Source of the DNA: Burkholderia paludis
GTDB taxonomy: Bacteria > Pseudomonadota > Gammaproteobacteria > Burkholderiales > Burkholderiaceae
Length of the DNA: 64,000 bases
Assembly: GCF_000732615.1 (NCBI RefSeq)
Contig: NZ_JPGL01000015.1
Location: forward strand, 62,001 to 126,000
Reading direction: 5' to 3'
Shown: one piece after another, positions 55,325 through 64,000 of the stretch
Numbering within the stretch: position 1 is the stretch's first letter
Layout: every line of letters begins with the position of its first letter
Program-made: the position numbers and the translations under genes
The notes under the pieces: model-generated
Databases searched by the model: none
What the model saw: the letters and a program-made list of their open reading frames with translations, nothing else
What the model was told of the DNA's origin: nothing

Positions 55325-55446
55325 TCGAGTCGACGCATGCGATGTGCCCGGCAAGACAGATATCGGCGGCACGAGCCGGTCGTGCCTGTCGTCGTTGCGT
55401 GGGCGATCGTCGCGTCGGCGCCGGCTTCCGGTATCGGTGATCCACG

Positions 55447-56511
55447 ATGGTTGCGGATTTCCCGCTGGATACCTATCGGTTCACCACGCTGGGCGTGCCG
55501 GAAAGCGAACGCTTCGACGCATGGGCTGCGGCGCTGTCGCTCTGCGATTGCGACTCGCCCACCGACGCAACGGTGCCTTTCGATGCCGAATTTCATGCGA
55601 TGCGTTTCGGGCCCTTCGTGCTGACATCGCAGCGCTGGGTGCGAACGGAGCATCCCGTGTCTTACCGCGCCGTGCGAAGCGCTCGGAAGATCGTGGCCGA
55701 TGGCCTCGATTACTTTCACGTGATGTGTCAGTTGACGGGCAGCGCGGTGGGCGAGTTCGGATCCAGGCGGGTTCATGCCGAGGGTGGGGCGCTTTATGTA
55801 TGTGACATGAGTCTGCCGTTTGATTGTGTCGTGACGGCGGGCGATGCCATCGGCTTGCTGGTTCGCCGCGATATGCTCCAGGACCTGGATCCGAATCGAC
55901 GCGGCGACATCGTCAATCCGACCATGGGTGCCATTCTCACCGAGCATTTGCTTACCCTGCGAGGCAACATGGAAAAGCTGGGCGTTGGCGATATCCCGTA
56001 CATCGTGCGGGCCACCAATACGCTTCTGCGTGCAGGGTTGACGCGACCCGGCGAGGTGCTGCCCGATGGCCTTTCCGAGGTTGATTTCGCGTTGATTCGT
56101 CGTGCAAGGCAATTCATTGACGCGAACCTGCCACGGGCCGATTTGACGCCCGAGAAGATCAGCGACGCTATCGGTATCTCGCGCTCCAGGCTATACAAGC
56201 TTTTGCAGGGCAGTGGCGGCATCATGCGCCAGATTCAGCGGCGGCGACTGTCTCGTGCGTATGACGTGCTGACGGATCCGGATCTGCCGAAAGAGCGTAT
56301 TGTTCAGGTGGCCCGGCGTCATGGTTTCGTTGACGAAAAATACTTCAGCCGGATTTTCCGGGCGACGTTCGGTTGCACGCCACGGGAAGCCATGGCGCGT
56401 CGACGCACCGTGCAATTTCAACCACGCGCGTCTGTAATTGACATATCCGGTCCGACGTTTGTTCAATGGCTCAAGGCCGATGGAGACATGCCCGTGTCGT
56501 TCGGGATCTGA
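55447..56511 (+). CDS. AraC-family regulator, paralogue 2
   Basis: A 354-residue AraC protein. Sensor landmarks are MRFGPFVLTSQRWVR and YVCDMSLPFDCVVTAGDA; the HTH domain contains RRARQFIDANLPRADLTPEK, GISRSRLYKLLQGSGGIMRQ and GFVDEKYFSRIFRATFGCTP. It ends with a GPTFVQWLKA tail shared with paralogue 3 and the remnant at 57226-57461. It is followed by a Cys-rich lipoprotein gene. The local arrangement suggests that each AraC paralogue belongs to a repeated module. Confidence 0.88.
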   Translation: MVADFPLDTYRFTTLGVPESERFDAWAAALSLCDCDSPTDATVPFDAEFHAMRFGPFVLTSQRWVRTEHPVSYRAVRSARKIVADGLDYFHVMCQLTGSAVGEFGSRRVHAEGGALYVCDMSLPFDCVVTAGDAIGLLVRRDMLQDLDPNRRGDIVNPTMGAILTEHLLTLRGNMEKLGVGDIPYIVRATNTLLRAGLTRPGEVLPDGLSEVDFALIRRARQFIDANLPRADLTPEKISDAIGISRSRLYKLLQGSGGIMRQIQRRRLSRAYDVLTDPDLPKERIVQVARRHGFVDEKYFSRIFRATFGCTPREAMARRRTVQFQPRASVIDISGPTFVQWLKADGDMPVSFGI

Positions 56512-56655
56512 CGACGACGCGCGTGGCGAACGCGCAAGCAACGGTGACGCGTCCGGACGGAAGTCGCACGACTGGACACTGACGGTTCCGCGCTCGCTGT
56601 CTTGTGCAGGTCGTATGACAGAGACGGAACTCGATATTTTTCGCAGGGGAAATTG

Positions 56656-57207
56656 ATGCGCACATCGATCATGGCCGCCGGGCTGATTCTGGCAGGGGTT
56701 GGCGTTGCCGGCTGTGTTGCGCCGCGACAGCCTTGGGTGGCTCAACCGGCGCTCACTCAGCCCGCCGCGCCTGCCGCGGCCAAGGCGCCACCGACGCTAG
56801 AAGAAGTAGACAAGGCAATCGAAGCGATCGACAAGATCACCGCGGATGACCGTGACAGGATTGCGCGGGATTTCGCTCCCAAGGAAGACCTGGAGATCGA
56901 TCGCGAAATGCGCCAATTGCTGATCGAAGCCAGGCCCATCGTGATCTCGCGTGACAAGGACAAGGCGCGCGATTGGCGAGCGAAATACAACGCGCTCGCG
57001 GCGCGACGGAATCAGGCCGAAAAGCGCTTTACCTACGACTGGTTCAGGCGGCATCCGGGTATGGCCTCGCAAGATACCGGCTCGCCGTTCGCCGGACGCA
57101 CGGACCCGGGCTGCATCGGTGGACATTGCCAGTGGACGCCCCCTCCGGCTGAACCGCGGACATGTACCGTCAATGGGATCGGGTGGGTCGGGCAGGCGCC
57201 GTGCTGA
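56656..57207 (+). CDS. Cys-rich lipoprotein, module copy 1
   Basis: A 183-residue lipoprotein with lipobox GVAGC. A helical middle (LEEVDKAIEAIDKITADDRD) precedes a Cys-containing C-terminal motif DTGSPFAGRTDPGCIGGHC ... RTCTVNGIGWVGQAPC. Four Cys in the tail suggest two disulfides, so it works outside the cytoplasm. It is a close paralogue of 57627-58169; both start MRTSI and share upstream caggggaa ribosome regions. Family unknown to me. Confidence 0.75.
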   Translation: MRTSIMAAGLILAGVGVAGCVAPRQPWVAQPALTQPAAPAAAKAPPTLEEVDKAIEAIDKITADDRDRIARDFAPKEDLEIDREMRQLLIEARPIVISRDKDKARDWRAKYNALAARRNQAEKRFTYDWFRRHPGMASQDTGSPFAGRTDPGCIGGHCQWTPPPAEPRTCTVNGIGWVGQAPC

Positions 57208-57225
57208 ACACGCGGATTGCATGAG

Positions 57226-57461
57226 CGATCAAGCGCTCCGGAACAACTCTTTCAGGGCAATGGCGGCATCTTGCGGCAGATCCGGCGACAGTGGCTGAAT
57301 GGTGCTCATGATGTGTTGACTGACCCGGATATACCGAAAGAGCGCATCGTCCAGATGCGTCCGGTGTTGCGGCTTGGGTGACGAGAACTATTTCAGCCGT
57401 AGATGACTGCATCGCGAGTGTCGGGTCCGACGTTTTTCAAGGACTTGAAGATCGCGGGAAA
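57226..57461 (+). pseudogene. Remnant of an AraC-family regulator C terminus
   Basis: Segments match the DNA-binding end of the neighbouring AraC gene at nucleotide level: ctctttcagggcaatggcgg, gacccggatataccgaaaga and gacgagaactatttcagccg, and then a tcgggtccgacgttt tail equivalent to its GPTFVQWL end. The frames shift between them and the N-terminal two-thirds are missing. It lies directly before the second lipoprotein copy, the place where a duplicated AraC gene would have been. Confidence 0.8.
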
Positions 57462-57626
57462 ATGTCGGTATAGCTCAGGCTCAGAAAATAGCGCACGTGT
57501 CGGGTGTGGAAATGAAAGCAATGCGTAATAAATTTTCCGGTCGAGAGGACATCCCGTCTCGCGCCCGATGCGCCGCGTATGTCGCATGACCGGGATGGGA
57601 ATCGATAATTTTCACAGGGGAATTCG

Positions 57627-58169
57627 ATGCGTACCTCGATCGTGGCCATGGGGCTGATTCTTGCAGCGGCCGGTCTTGCCGGCTGTGTAGCAACGGGGCA
57701 GCCCTGGGCGGCTCAACCCGCGAAATCTCAAGCTGCCAACGGGAAGGCGCCTGTCTCGACGCCGGCCCAGATAGATGCGGCGATCGCGGCGATGGACAAG
57801 ATCACCGAAGGGGATCGGGATTCGGTCGCGAAAGATCTTGTTCCCAAGGAAGATATCCAATTCGATCAGGAAAAGCGGCAATTGCTGGTGGAGGTTAAAT
57901 CCGTTCTGGCTTCCGGTGACAAGACCAGGGCGCGAGACTGGAAAAGACGATGGGACGAGCTTGAAGCCCGGAAGGCCGAGGTCGACAAGCGCTTCCTGAA
58001 TGCCTGGTTTGCCAGGCATCCGGGTATGGCCGGGCAAGATACCGGTTCGCCATTCGCGGGGCGAACGGACCCGGGTTGCATAGGCGGACGTTGCGAGTCT
58101 CCGCCGCCCGGGCCGTCGCGGACATGCATCGTCAACGGGAACGGGTGGGTCGGGCAGGTACCGTGTTGA
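57627..58169 (+). CDS. Cys-rich lipoprotein, module copy 2
   Basis: A 180-residue lipoprotein, paralogue of 56656-57207. The lipobox is GLAGC, the helical centre IDAAIAAMDKITEGDRDSVA, and the tail repeats DTGSPFAGRTDPGCIGGRC and RTCIVNGNGWVGQVPC. The conserved tail and diverged centre fit tandem duplication under selection. It is preceded by AraC remnant and followed after 168 bases by a broken DUF4189-like gene. Confidence 0.75.
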   Translation: MRTSIVAMGLILAAAGLAGCVATGQPWAAQPAKSQAANGKAPVSTPAQIDAAIAAMDKITEGDRDSVAKDLVPKEDIQFDQEKRQLLVEVKSVLASGDKTRARDWKRRWDELEARKAEVDKRFLNAWFARHPGMAGQDTGSPFAGRTDPGCIGGRCESPPPGPSRTCIVNGNGWVGQVPC

Positions 58170-58337
58170 GCCGATTGCCCGGCAGCCGGATCGGGGTGCA
58201 TTGGCGCGCCGCAGCAACGGTAGCTGAAGCCATCCCCAAAGCCATGGCGGCCCGCACCGGAGGCGGTGCCTCCGAATTGCCGTGTCCATGACTCCGGTGT
58301 GGCGTCCCTGTTCGCGTTCAATCAATTCGAGAGCGTA

Positions 58338-58869
58338 ATGAAGAAGATCCGCATCGTGAGCTGGCTGCTGGTGCGGGGATCGGAGTGGCGTTCAGCACCG
58401 GCGCGCGTGCCGAAGGAGGCTGTCCATCAGGCATGATTCCGTACAGCGGCAGCGATTTCAGAGTTGCGGACCTGCTCCGGGTTCGGGCGGTTCCGGACCG
58501 GGCGGCCAGGTGTCCGGTCCAGTCGAAGGCCCGGCGGTTCGCTGGAATGACCATTGGCGTGCCCAGGCGACCGATGGACCCAGCGGCAGTCTGGGGGCAG
58601 TCGAGAATGCGGTCAGCCAGGGTGAAGCCACTCGCCCGGCATTGGCCAGGTGCCATGCTCGGCATGGAGCCTCATGTGTTGTTCAATCCGTTTACCGAAA
58701 CGGATGCGGGTCCATGGTCATAGGGGACGGCGGAAAGTTTTTTGCCAACAACTCCGATCAGGAATTGGATAAGGCGATACAGAAGAGCACGGCTGCATGC
58801 ACGGCTCACGGCTATCCGGATTGCCACGTCTATTGTTTGGGCGGCAGCCTTCCGGAACGCGTTCAATAG
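58338..58869 (+). pseudogene. DUF4189-like secreted protein, frameshifted
   Basis: Three consecutive reading frames carry parts of one protein: MKKIRIVSWLL, then VAFSTGARAEGGCPSGMIPY, then QGEATRPALARCHARHG, CVVQSVYRNGCGSMVIGDGG and DCHVYCLGGSLPERVQ. The order (signal peptide, C-rich linker, A-L-x2-C/C-x-V-x-Y-x-N-C core) is that of DUF4189 proteins. At least two frameshifts separate the parts, so the product is broken. Confidence 0.7.
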
Positions 58870-59631
58870 TTCTTCAGACTCCGCGCCGAGGGGTAGCCGC
58901 CCCCCGCTCCTTGTCGAGACGCCATGACAATGCGGGGCGTTCCTTGATTCTTCCTCGCGTCGTGGCGACGGCCTTTGCAGGCACCTCGTCCCGCGCCCAG
59001 CGTGTCGATCCCCGCAGTTCTACAGGCGCGACGATGCCGTGCAATTCCGGCTATTCCGGCTATTCCGAGGCGGGCCACCTGAAACCTGACGAGCACGACG
59101 CATTGTCTGCAACGACGATTCCCGGTCGTCGCAGGTGCGTTCTCCATGCGTCTCGAGGTTTGTCCGGCCTCGCAAATTGGTAGTCAGGTGCCGGGCCGAC
59201 AGGGCCCTCCCGGCGCGCGGAAAGCGTCGATGAAAAGTATTGGAATTTGATGCCGGAAAGCATTTCCGGCGATCTTCCGGCCCGTTGTGCGTGCCTTTCG
59301 CCGATGCATGGCGCAGAGTGCACGCACGACGAAGAAGGCAATTGCCACACGGTTCGCGTGATCCGGAACGAGTGGGCAAAGAATCGCGAATTCATTGTCG
59401 CGCCGCAATCGGAACCGTCGAACGCTTCGAGCGACTTGGCGGGATATGGGCAGGCAGCGGGAAGTCGGCGCCCGCGATTGAAAATCGAGGAACCTCATGA
59501 AACCAGTAGCGTCGCCGGTAACGGCTTCTCGCTGTCATCCGCCCGGCATGCGCGACGGCGATGCATCGACGAGGGACGACTTTTTCAACATGCGTACGGT
59601 TCAGGCCGGCGCGGAATATCGGTGACCTGCG
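58870..59631. other. 762-base interval with degenerate sequence only
   Basis: Many short frames are open here, but none looks like a gene; the longest, from 59250, has no recognisable fold and runs into the AraC gene. A ggctattcc repeat lies at 59050-59069. It is probably the decayed remainder of another module copy. Confidence 0.35.
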
Positions 59632-60648
59632 ATGTCTTCCCGTTCGGACGCCGATACCTACCGATTCACGACGATCGATACGCCGGAAAACCGGCGATTC
59701 AACGCATGGGCCGCGGCAATCTCGACCTGCGACTACGAGTTGTCGGCCGATGCGATCATGCCTTTCGACGCCGAATTCCGCGCGATGCGATTTGGACCGT
59801 TTGTGCTCCTGTGGCATCAGTGGCTGCGCCGCGATCACGCCGCGTCGTATCGGGCGATCCGGACGCAGCGGAAGATTCGCGCGGACGGTGTCGATCATTT
59901 TTATCTGAGGCTGCAGTTGACAGCTAGCCCGGCGGACGAAGGCCGCCTTTGCCTCTTCGACATGAGCCGGCCTTTCGACTGCATGTCCACCGCCGGCGAC
60001 GTGGTGGGATTGATGATTCGCCGCGACACGCTGCATTCGTTGAGCCCGGATCGACTCGGCGTCGCCGTCCATCCCGCGATGAGCGCGGTCCTGGCGGAGC
60101 ATCTGCTGACCTTGCGTCGCAACATGGAAAAGCTGGGTGCCGGCGACATTCCTCATGTCATGCGTGCTACCGACAATCTTCTGCGTGCCGGGCTGATGCG
60201 CCCGGGCGATACGCGGAACGACGGCTGGTCGGCGGGCGACCTCGCGTCGTTCCGTCGCGCCAGGCAATACATCGACGCGAACATGGCGCGCGCGGATCTG
60301 ACTCCCGGGAAAATCGGCGAGGCTATCGGCGTCTCCCGGGCTAAACTCTATCAACTCTTTCGGGGCGATGGCGGCATCATGCGACAGATTCAGCGGCAGC
60401 GACTGGATCGCGCCCATGACGTGCTGATGAATCCGGACATGCCGAAAGCGCGCATCTCCGACATTGCCTGGCAGCACGGGTTCGCCGATGAAAAGTATTT
60501 CAGTCGGGTCTTTCGCGCCAGGTTTGGTTGCATGCCGCGCGAAGTCATGGGCCTTCGCCATGCTCAGCGGCCAGCCGTGAGCGCTGCCGATGCCGATCCG
60601 GTGCAATACGGCCCGACCTTCGTGCAATGGCTCAAGGCAGCGCGATGA
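59632..60648 (+). CDS. AraC-family regulator, paralogue 3
   Basis: A 338-residue AraC protein, close to paralogue 2. The sensor has MRFGPFVLLWHQWLRRD and LFDMSRPFDCMSTAGDVVGL; the HTH domain has RRARQYIDANMARADLTPGK, GVSRAKLYQLFRGDGGIMRQ and GFADEKYFSRVFRARFGCMP. The terminal YGPTFVQWLKAAR matches paralogue 2. It is followed by a small membrane protein rather than the Cys-rich lipoprotein. Confidence 0.88.
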   Translation: MSSRSDADTYRFTTIDTPENRRFNAWAAAISTCDYELSADAIMPFDAEFRAMRFGPFVLLWHQWLRRDHAASYRAIRTQRKIRADGVDHFYLRLQLTASPADEGRLCLFDMSRPFDCMSTAGDVVGLMIRRDTLHSLSPDRLGVAVHPAMSAVLAEHLLTLRRNMEKLGAGDIPHVMRATDNLLRAGLMRPGDTRNDGWSAGDLASFRRARQYIDANMARADLTPGKIGEAIGVSRAKLYQLFRGDGGIMRQIQRQRLDRAHDVLMNPDMPKARISDIAWQHGFADEKYFSRVFRARFGCMPREVMGLRHAQRPAVSAADADPVQYGPTFVQWLKAAR

Positions 60649-60796
60649 GATCGCTCGAGAGGCTGTCACGCGCGACACCACGGCGGCGGGACCTTGCAGG
60701 CGGCACGTTCGACGCAGTCGTACCTGGCCGTTGCCGCACCTGCGCATCAAGGGTGTTGAACAACGAGAACGAATAGTCGGATCCAGGAGATTCGGA

Positions 60797-61141
60797 ATGG
60801 AAGACAAGAAAAAGGGCGGATTCCTGATCGTCGCGGGAAAAGTCGCCTACTTTCCGCTTGCATTGATCGCCTGTTGTCAACTGGCGCTATGGGCGTCGGT
60901 CGGAACGGATACTTTTCTGCTGGGCGACCCGGCCAGGTTGAGCGGGGGGCACTTCGTGCTCAGTGCGGGGCTGCTGTTCGTACTCTTGCCGATATGGTTC
61001 GTCGTATTTCTGATCTTGTTTGTCGTGGCGTTTTTTAGGTTGCGGAGAAGAAATTCTGCGTTCGGCTGTCTCGTCGCGGCGCTGTCGGCACTATCGGTTT
61101 TCTTTTTCCTGAGCGTAACGGAGAGTTTGCCCTGGTCCTGA
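60797..61141 (+). CDS. Small three-helix membrane protein
   Basis: A 114-residue protein with hydrophobic segments at about 12-32, 52-78 and 88-106. AGGAGA stands 6 bases before the ATG. No family recognised. It takes the place of the lipoprotein in the third AraC module and is followed by a second DUF4189-like remnant. Confidence 0.6.
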   Translation: MEDKKKGGFLIVAGKVAYFPLALIACCQLALWASVGTDTFLLGDPARLSGGHFVLSAGLLFVLLPIWFVVFLILFVVAFFRLRRRNSAFGCLVAALSALSVFFFLSVTESLPWS

Positions 61142-61165
61142 AAGCGATCGTGAGGGCGTGCAGTC

Positions 61166-61477
61166 ATGCGCGCGATGCGACGGATTCGACGGCTGCAAGG
61201 ACTGGCATGGCTGGCAAGGGCCATGGGTGCCCATGCCGAAGGGCAATACCGCTCCAGTGTGCAAGGGTGGCAGGCCTGCGTTCCTGCTCCGGGCTATGGT
61301 GACAACGCCCGGCGATCCGGGTGCGTTCCTCGCGCCGGACCACTGAAGTTCAGGCAAGAGAGCCGATACAACCCTCGACAAAGCAATTCAGAAAACGGTG
61401 AACACTGTAATGGCAACGGATATGCAGATCGCCATGTGTATTACGCCGGTTGCAGCTTTCCGGTGCGTACCCAATAG
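61166..61477 (+). pseudogene. Second DUF4189-like remnant
   Basis: An Ala-rich leader with AHAEG, a CVPAPGYGDN segment and a C terminus readable across two frames as LDKAIQKTVNTCNGNGYADR and HVYYAGCSFPVRTQ. The last matches the end of the broken gene at 58338-58869 (LDKAIQK..., DCHVYCLGG...), while the middle core of the domain is missing. It is therefore an internal-deletion remnant. The following 489 bases (61478-61966) hold nothing I can assign. Confidence 0.6.
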
Positions 61478-61966
61478 ACGGCGTGCCAGGCGTCCCGTGC
61501 GGATCCGGCCGCAGCGATGTGCAGTCGCCTTGCCGGACAAGCGTCGTACTGACGAAAGCCGGTCGAGGGATCGCACACGGGATGGACGACGGGCGGGGGT
61601 GCACGGCTCGTGGTTGGCGGCGGGTGCATCGTGCAACGAACGAATGTGGCAGTTCAGTACCGGCGACCGGCTGGAGTTGTCGGACTCCGTTATCGCATGG
61701 CAACGAATCCGGAATGTTCAATTGCGTCCACAAAAGGTGGAGATTCATCCGCGACATGGAAATTCTTCGCATTTCTTCGCGATATCCGGATACGCTTCGC
61801 TCGACGTGAGCGGAGCGACGATCGTTCGAGTCATGTTGCTAGAGATCGGAATCCGCAGGCGTTTTCCGCTTCCGCGACGATTGCTCTTGGTCGTTCCGGC
61901 ATGCAAGGTTTTCGCTCGCAACCCAAGCGGCACGTACCACGTCACTTTTTCGAACATAGGCGCTCC

Positions 61967-62464
61967 ATGCTTGCCGGAAACCTGATCGCAGCGAGGTTCT
62001 GCATCGCAATCGCGTCGACGGTGATGATGCTCGCGATGCCGGTGCGCGCGGAAGTGCCGCCGATGAGCGACGACCAGCTCGCGAGTCAGGCCGATCTGAT
62101 TGCAACGGGCTATGTGGATTCGGTGGTCGAGCACGACGAGGTCCGATATCCGGACGAGGAGTCGGTGGAGCGGTCCGCCGTCGATGCGTTGGTCGATTTC
62201 TTCCGCCCGCGTCCCAGGCTCGTGACGGCCATCTACACGGTCACGATGGAAGTGCAGCAGATCGACAAAGGGGCGCTTCCGCCGGGCGAGCGGCGGCTTC
62301 AATTTACGGCGCGGGAAAACGTGCAAACGCCAAAGCACTGGATGGGAGGGACCAACACGTTGCGCTTGTCGCTGCAATCCGGCGACACGATCAGGGTCTA
62401 TCTCGAGCGGAATGACGATCAGTGGGTGTTGTTCCACCATATGGGGCTGTGGCTGAGGCGCTGA
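61967..62464 (+). CDS. Secreted protein of unknown function
   Basis: A 165-residue protein with a signal peptide ending AMPVRAEV. The mature part has regular beta-strand-like stretches (LVTAIYTVTMEVQQID, NTLRLSLQSGDTIRVYLERN) and ends VLFHHMGLWLRR. No Cys pairs or enzyme motif. I do not recognise it. It follows the second DUF4189 remnant and precedes another secreted protein. Confidence 0.65.
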   Translation: MLAGNLIAARFCIAIASTVMMLAMPVRAEVPPMSDDQLASQADLIATGYVDSVVEHDEVRYPDEESVERSAVDALVDFFRPRPRLVTAIYTVTMEVQQIDKGALPPGERRLQFTARENVQTPKHWMGGTNTLRLSLQSGDTIRVYLERNDDQWVLFHHMGLWLRR

Positions 62465-62562
62465 ATTGCCGCCCGGCTGGCTTGGCGTTTGCGTTCCGGT
62501 CGCGCCGTTGAGTGTGTACCGGTTGTCTGAATGAGTCGGCGGATCGGGAGGGCGAGACGGTG

Positions 62563-63180
62563 ATGTTCTTGAAGGAAGCATGGCTGGCCATGCTCGTGAT
62601 CGCGCCTTCGCTTGCCGCGCATGCGGCGTTACCGGTACCGCCGGCAGGCGCCGGCGCGACGGAGATCGTGAAATTCGCTGTTGGTTACGAAGGGCGTGCC
62701 GACGACGCCAGCGAGCTGTTGCGAGGCGCCAGTCGCGCACCGACCGATCTGGAGGCCGGTCTTTTCACGCGCGCTTTCCTGCGTGCCTGGTATGACTTGA
62801 AAGCGAAGGAGGCGGCGAATCCGGATATCGTGTCCACGCCGAACGGCAGCCCCGGCATCGATAACGTCACGAACGGCGAGACGGACTATCTGATTGATGC
62901 TGAATCCAGCGGCAATTGCGCAAGAAAAGACCGATTCGATGACGTTTCGAATGGTATCAACGGCACGGTGGTTGCCGTTCGGGGTTGCGCGCGCAATCGA
63001 TACGTTTCCTTGTTCTTCTTGAAGAATGAAGCGGGTCGTCTGAAGATCGACGATGTCGTGCAGGGTGCGTTTGCGAGCGATCCGCTCAATCCCGCCGCGC
63101 TTCATCGTGCGGGTGTGTCTCAAGGCATGCGAAATGAAATTGAAAGAAAGCTGGGTGTGTTCGGGGTGTCGAAAAAATAG
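62563..63180 (+). CDS. Secreted protein of unknown function
   Basis: A 205-residue protein with a signal peptide (MFLKEAWLAMLVIAPSLAAHA). The mature domain includes GLFTRAFLRAWYDLKAKEAA and NGINGTVVAVRGCARNRYVS with KIDDVVQG, a layout reminiscent of small NTF2-like or DUF3828-type secreted domains; I do not claim more. GGAGGGC lies 12 bases before the ATG; an in-frame GTG at 62560 is an alternative start. It converges on the XRE regulator. Confidence 0.65.
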   Translation: MFLKEAWLAMLVIAPSLAAHAALPVPPAGAGATEIVKFAVGYEGRADDASELLRGASRAPTDLEAGLFTRAFLRAWYDLKAKEAANPDIVSTPNGSPGIDNVTNGETDYLIDAESSGNCARKDRFDDVSNGINGTVVAVRGCARNRYVSLFFLKNEAGRLKIDDVVQGAFASDPLNPAALHRAGVSQGMRNEIERKLGVFGVSKK

Positions 63181-63207
63181 CACGGCGGGTTGGAGCGGTC
63201 CGGGCGC

Positions 63208-63951
63208 TTACCCGTGCGAAGCGCGTTTGAGCTTCCGGAACGCATCGGGCTCCCAGACGCGGGTGGTCAGCAGGAGGGCGGTGCCGCGTCGTTCCTGCAA
63301 AGGGGCGCTGGCCGACTGATCGTGCAATGCGGCAAATCGGGTGCGCAACTTACGCAGCTCGGTTTGCAATTGCTGGTAGGCGGCCTTTGTCAGCATGCCG
63401 TGGACGAACCCCATCGCTTCGTCGGGAATGTCGAACCGGCTTTCCATGAAGTCGGGCAGCGCCTGGCGCACGAAGAATTGCTGGATGGGTCCGTTCACGA
63501 GCCATTCGAAATCCCGCGCAATCCGGAGCCGGATGCGGTTGCCGGGCTTCAGTTCGATGATGCCCATCCGGTCGAGCGCGAGCAGGTTCTTGATGCACTC
63601 GGCTTCCGTCAACCGGTAGTGAGAAACCATGTCGGAAACGGACCAGTGATTGAACGCGCAAACGGTAACCAGAAGCTGCTTTTCGTCGGCGACGAGCCGT
63701 GCTTCCTGCTCGTGGGTCAACGTGTGCAGCAAAGGAAGGGATGCCTCGGCCTCCTGCAGCAATTCGATCATCGTCAGTCCGACGAGATCGCAAAACTGGG
63801 AAAGCCGTTCGACGGTCAGGTTGCCGTCCGTCAGCAGGCGTTTCACGCTGGGCTCGGACAGATCGAGTGCTTGCGCGGCGTCGCGGTAGGTGAGGCCCGC
63901 GGCCTTGAGCCGGCGTTTGAGGGTAGCGACGAGTCGGGGCAATTCGGTCAT
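63208..63951 (-). CDS. XRE/HTH-family transcriptional regulator
   Basis: A 247-residue regulator. Residues about 8-60 form a Cro/C1-type HTH (LTYRDAAQALDLSEPSVKRL). The remainder includes a second wing-helix-like part (HWSVSDMVSHYRLTEAECIK with LLALDRMGIIELKPGNRIRL). This two-HTH arrangement is frequent in Burkholderia and Pseudomonas regulators of unknown target. It converges on the secreted-protein gene. Only 49 bases of the window remain beyond its start. Confidence 0.8.
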   Translation of the reverse strand: MTELPRLVATLKRRLKAAGLTYRDAAQALDLSEPSVKRLLTDGNLTVERLSQFCDLVGLTMIELLQEAEASLPLLHTLTHEQEARLVADEKQLLVTVCAFNHWSVSDMVSHYRLTEAECIKNLLALDRMGIIELKPGNRIRLRIARDFEWLVNGPIQQFFVRQALPDFMESRFDIPDEAMGFVHGMLTKAAYQQLQTELRKLRTRFAALHDQSASAPLQERRGTALLLTTRVWEPDAFRKLKRASHG

Positions 63952-64000
63952 GGGAGTATCGGAATCCGCGACGGGGAGTGTTATTTTATTTAAGGAATGG

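Noticed and set aside
59247-59927. A 226-residue plus-strand frame
   Set aside because: It runs into the AraC gene in another frame and has no recognisable fold or convincing ribosome site; left as degenerate sequence.

Overview
The window is a high-GC beta-proteobacterial chromosome segment. Codon use, the operon types and the dense AraC/LuxR/LysR repertoire suggest Burkholderia, probably the B. cepacia complex. This is an inference from gene content; no rRNA or tRNA is present to anchor it.

Region 1 (about 0.2-24.6 kb) reads as ordinary core/flexible genome. It holds an exported HAD phosphatase, an NfeD/slipin pair, and a valine/branched-chain acyl-CoA catabolic operon: acyl-CoA dehydrogenase, acyl-CoA synthetase, mmsA, mmsB, enoyl-CoA hydratase and 3-hydroxyisobutyryl-CoA hydrolase, with a divergent AraC regulator. 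It continues with a LysR/DHA2-MFS divergent pair, a macA-macB-outer-membrane-factor tripartite exporter, an HD phosphohydrolase, small membrane and secreted proteins, and a periplasmic RNase T2.

Region 2 (about 24.7-40.5 kb) is the most unusual part. It contains a trifunctional membrane enzyme (PAP2-like, fatty-acid desaturase and acyltransferase-3 domains in one 899-residue chain), two separate desaturases, two COG3687-type ferritin-like metal hydrolases, two GNAT-like acyltransferases, a lipase-like alpha/beta hydrolase, a GH3-type acyl-acid ligase and a Rieske oxygenase. Several of these genes overlap by 1-13 bases. I read it as an undescribed lipid or acyl-amide tailoring cluster; its product cannot be told from sequence. 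It is interrupted by an insertion of about 3.4 kb: a complete IS5-family element, an LRR-like cargo gene and a damaged second IS5-family element, bounded by CTAG on both sides.

Region 3 (about 40.1-50.4 kb) is a mosaic of single genes: a monooxygenase remnant, an isochorismatase-like protein without the usual Cys, a VOC protein, a P-loop kinase-like protein, a large lipoprotein, a LuxR-type regulator, an alpha/beta hydrolase whose nucleophile is Ala, and a proline dehydrogenase-like protein.

Region 4 (about 50.5-64 kb) is a regulator and lipoprotein island. Three full AraC paralogues and one AraC remnant alternate with paralogous Cys-rich lipoproteins and broken DUF4189-like secreted proteins, which looks like a module that was repeatedly duplicated and then decayed. 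A second LuxR-type regulator lies behind an AT-rich stretch. An XRE-family regulator closes the window.
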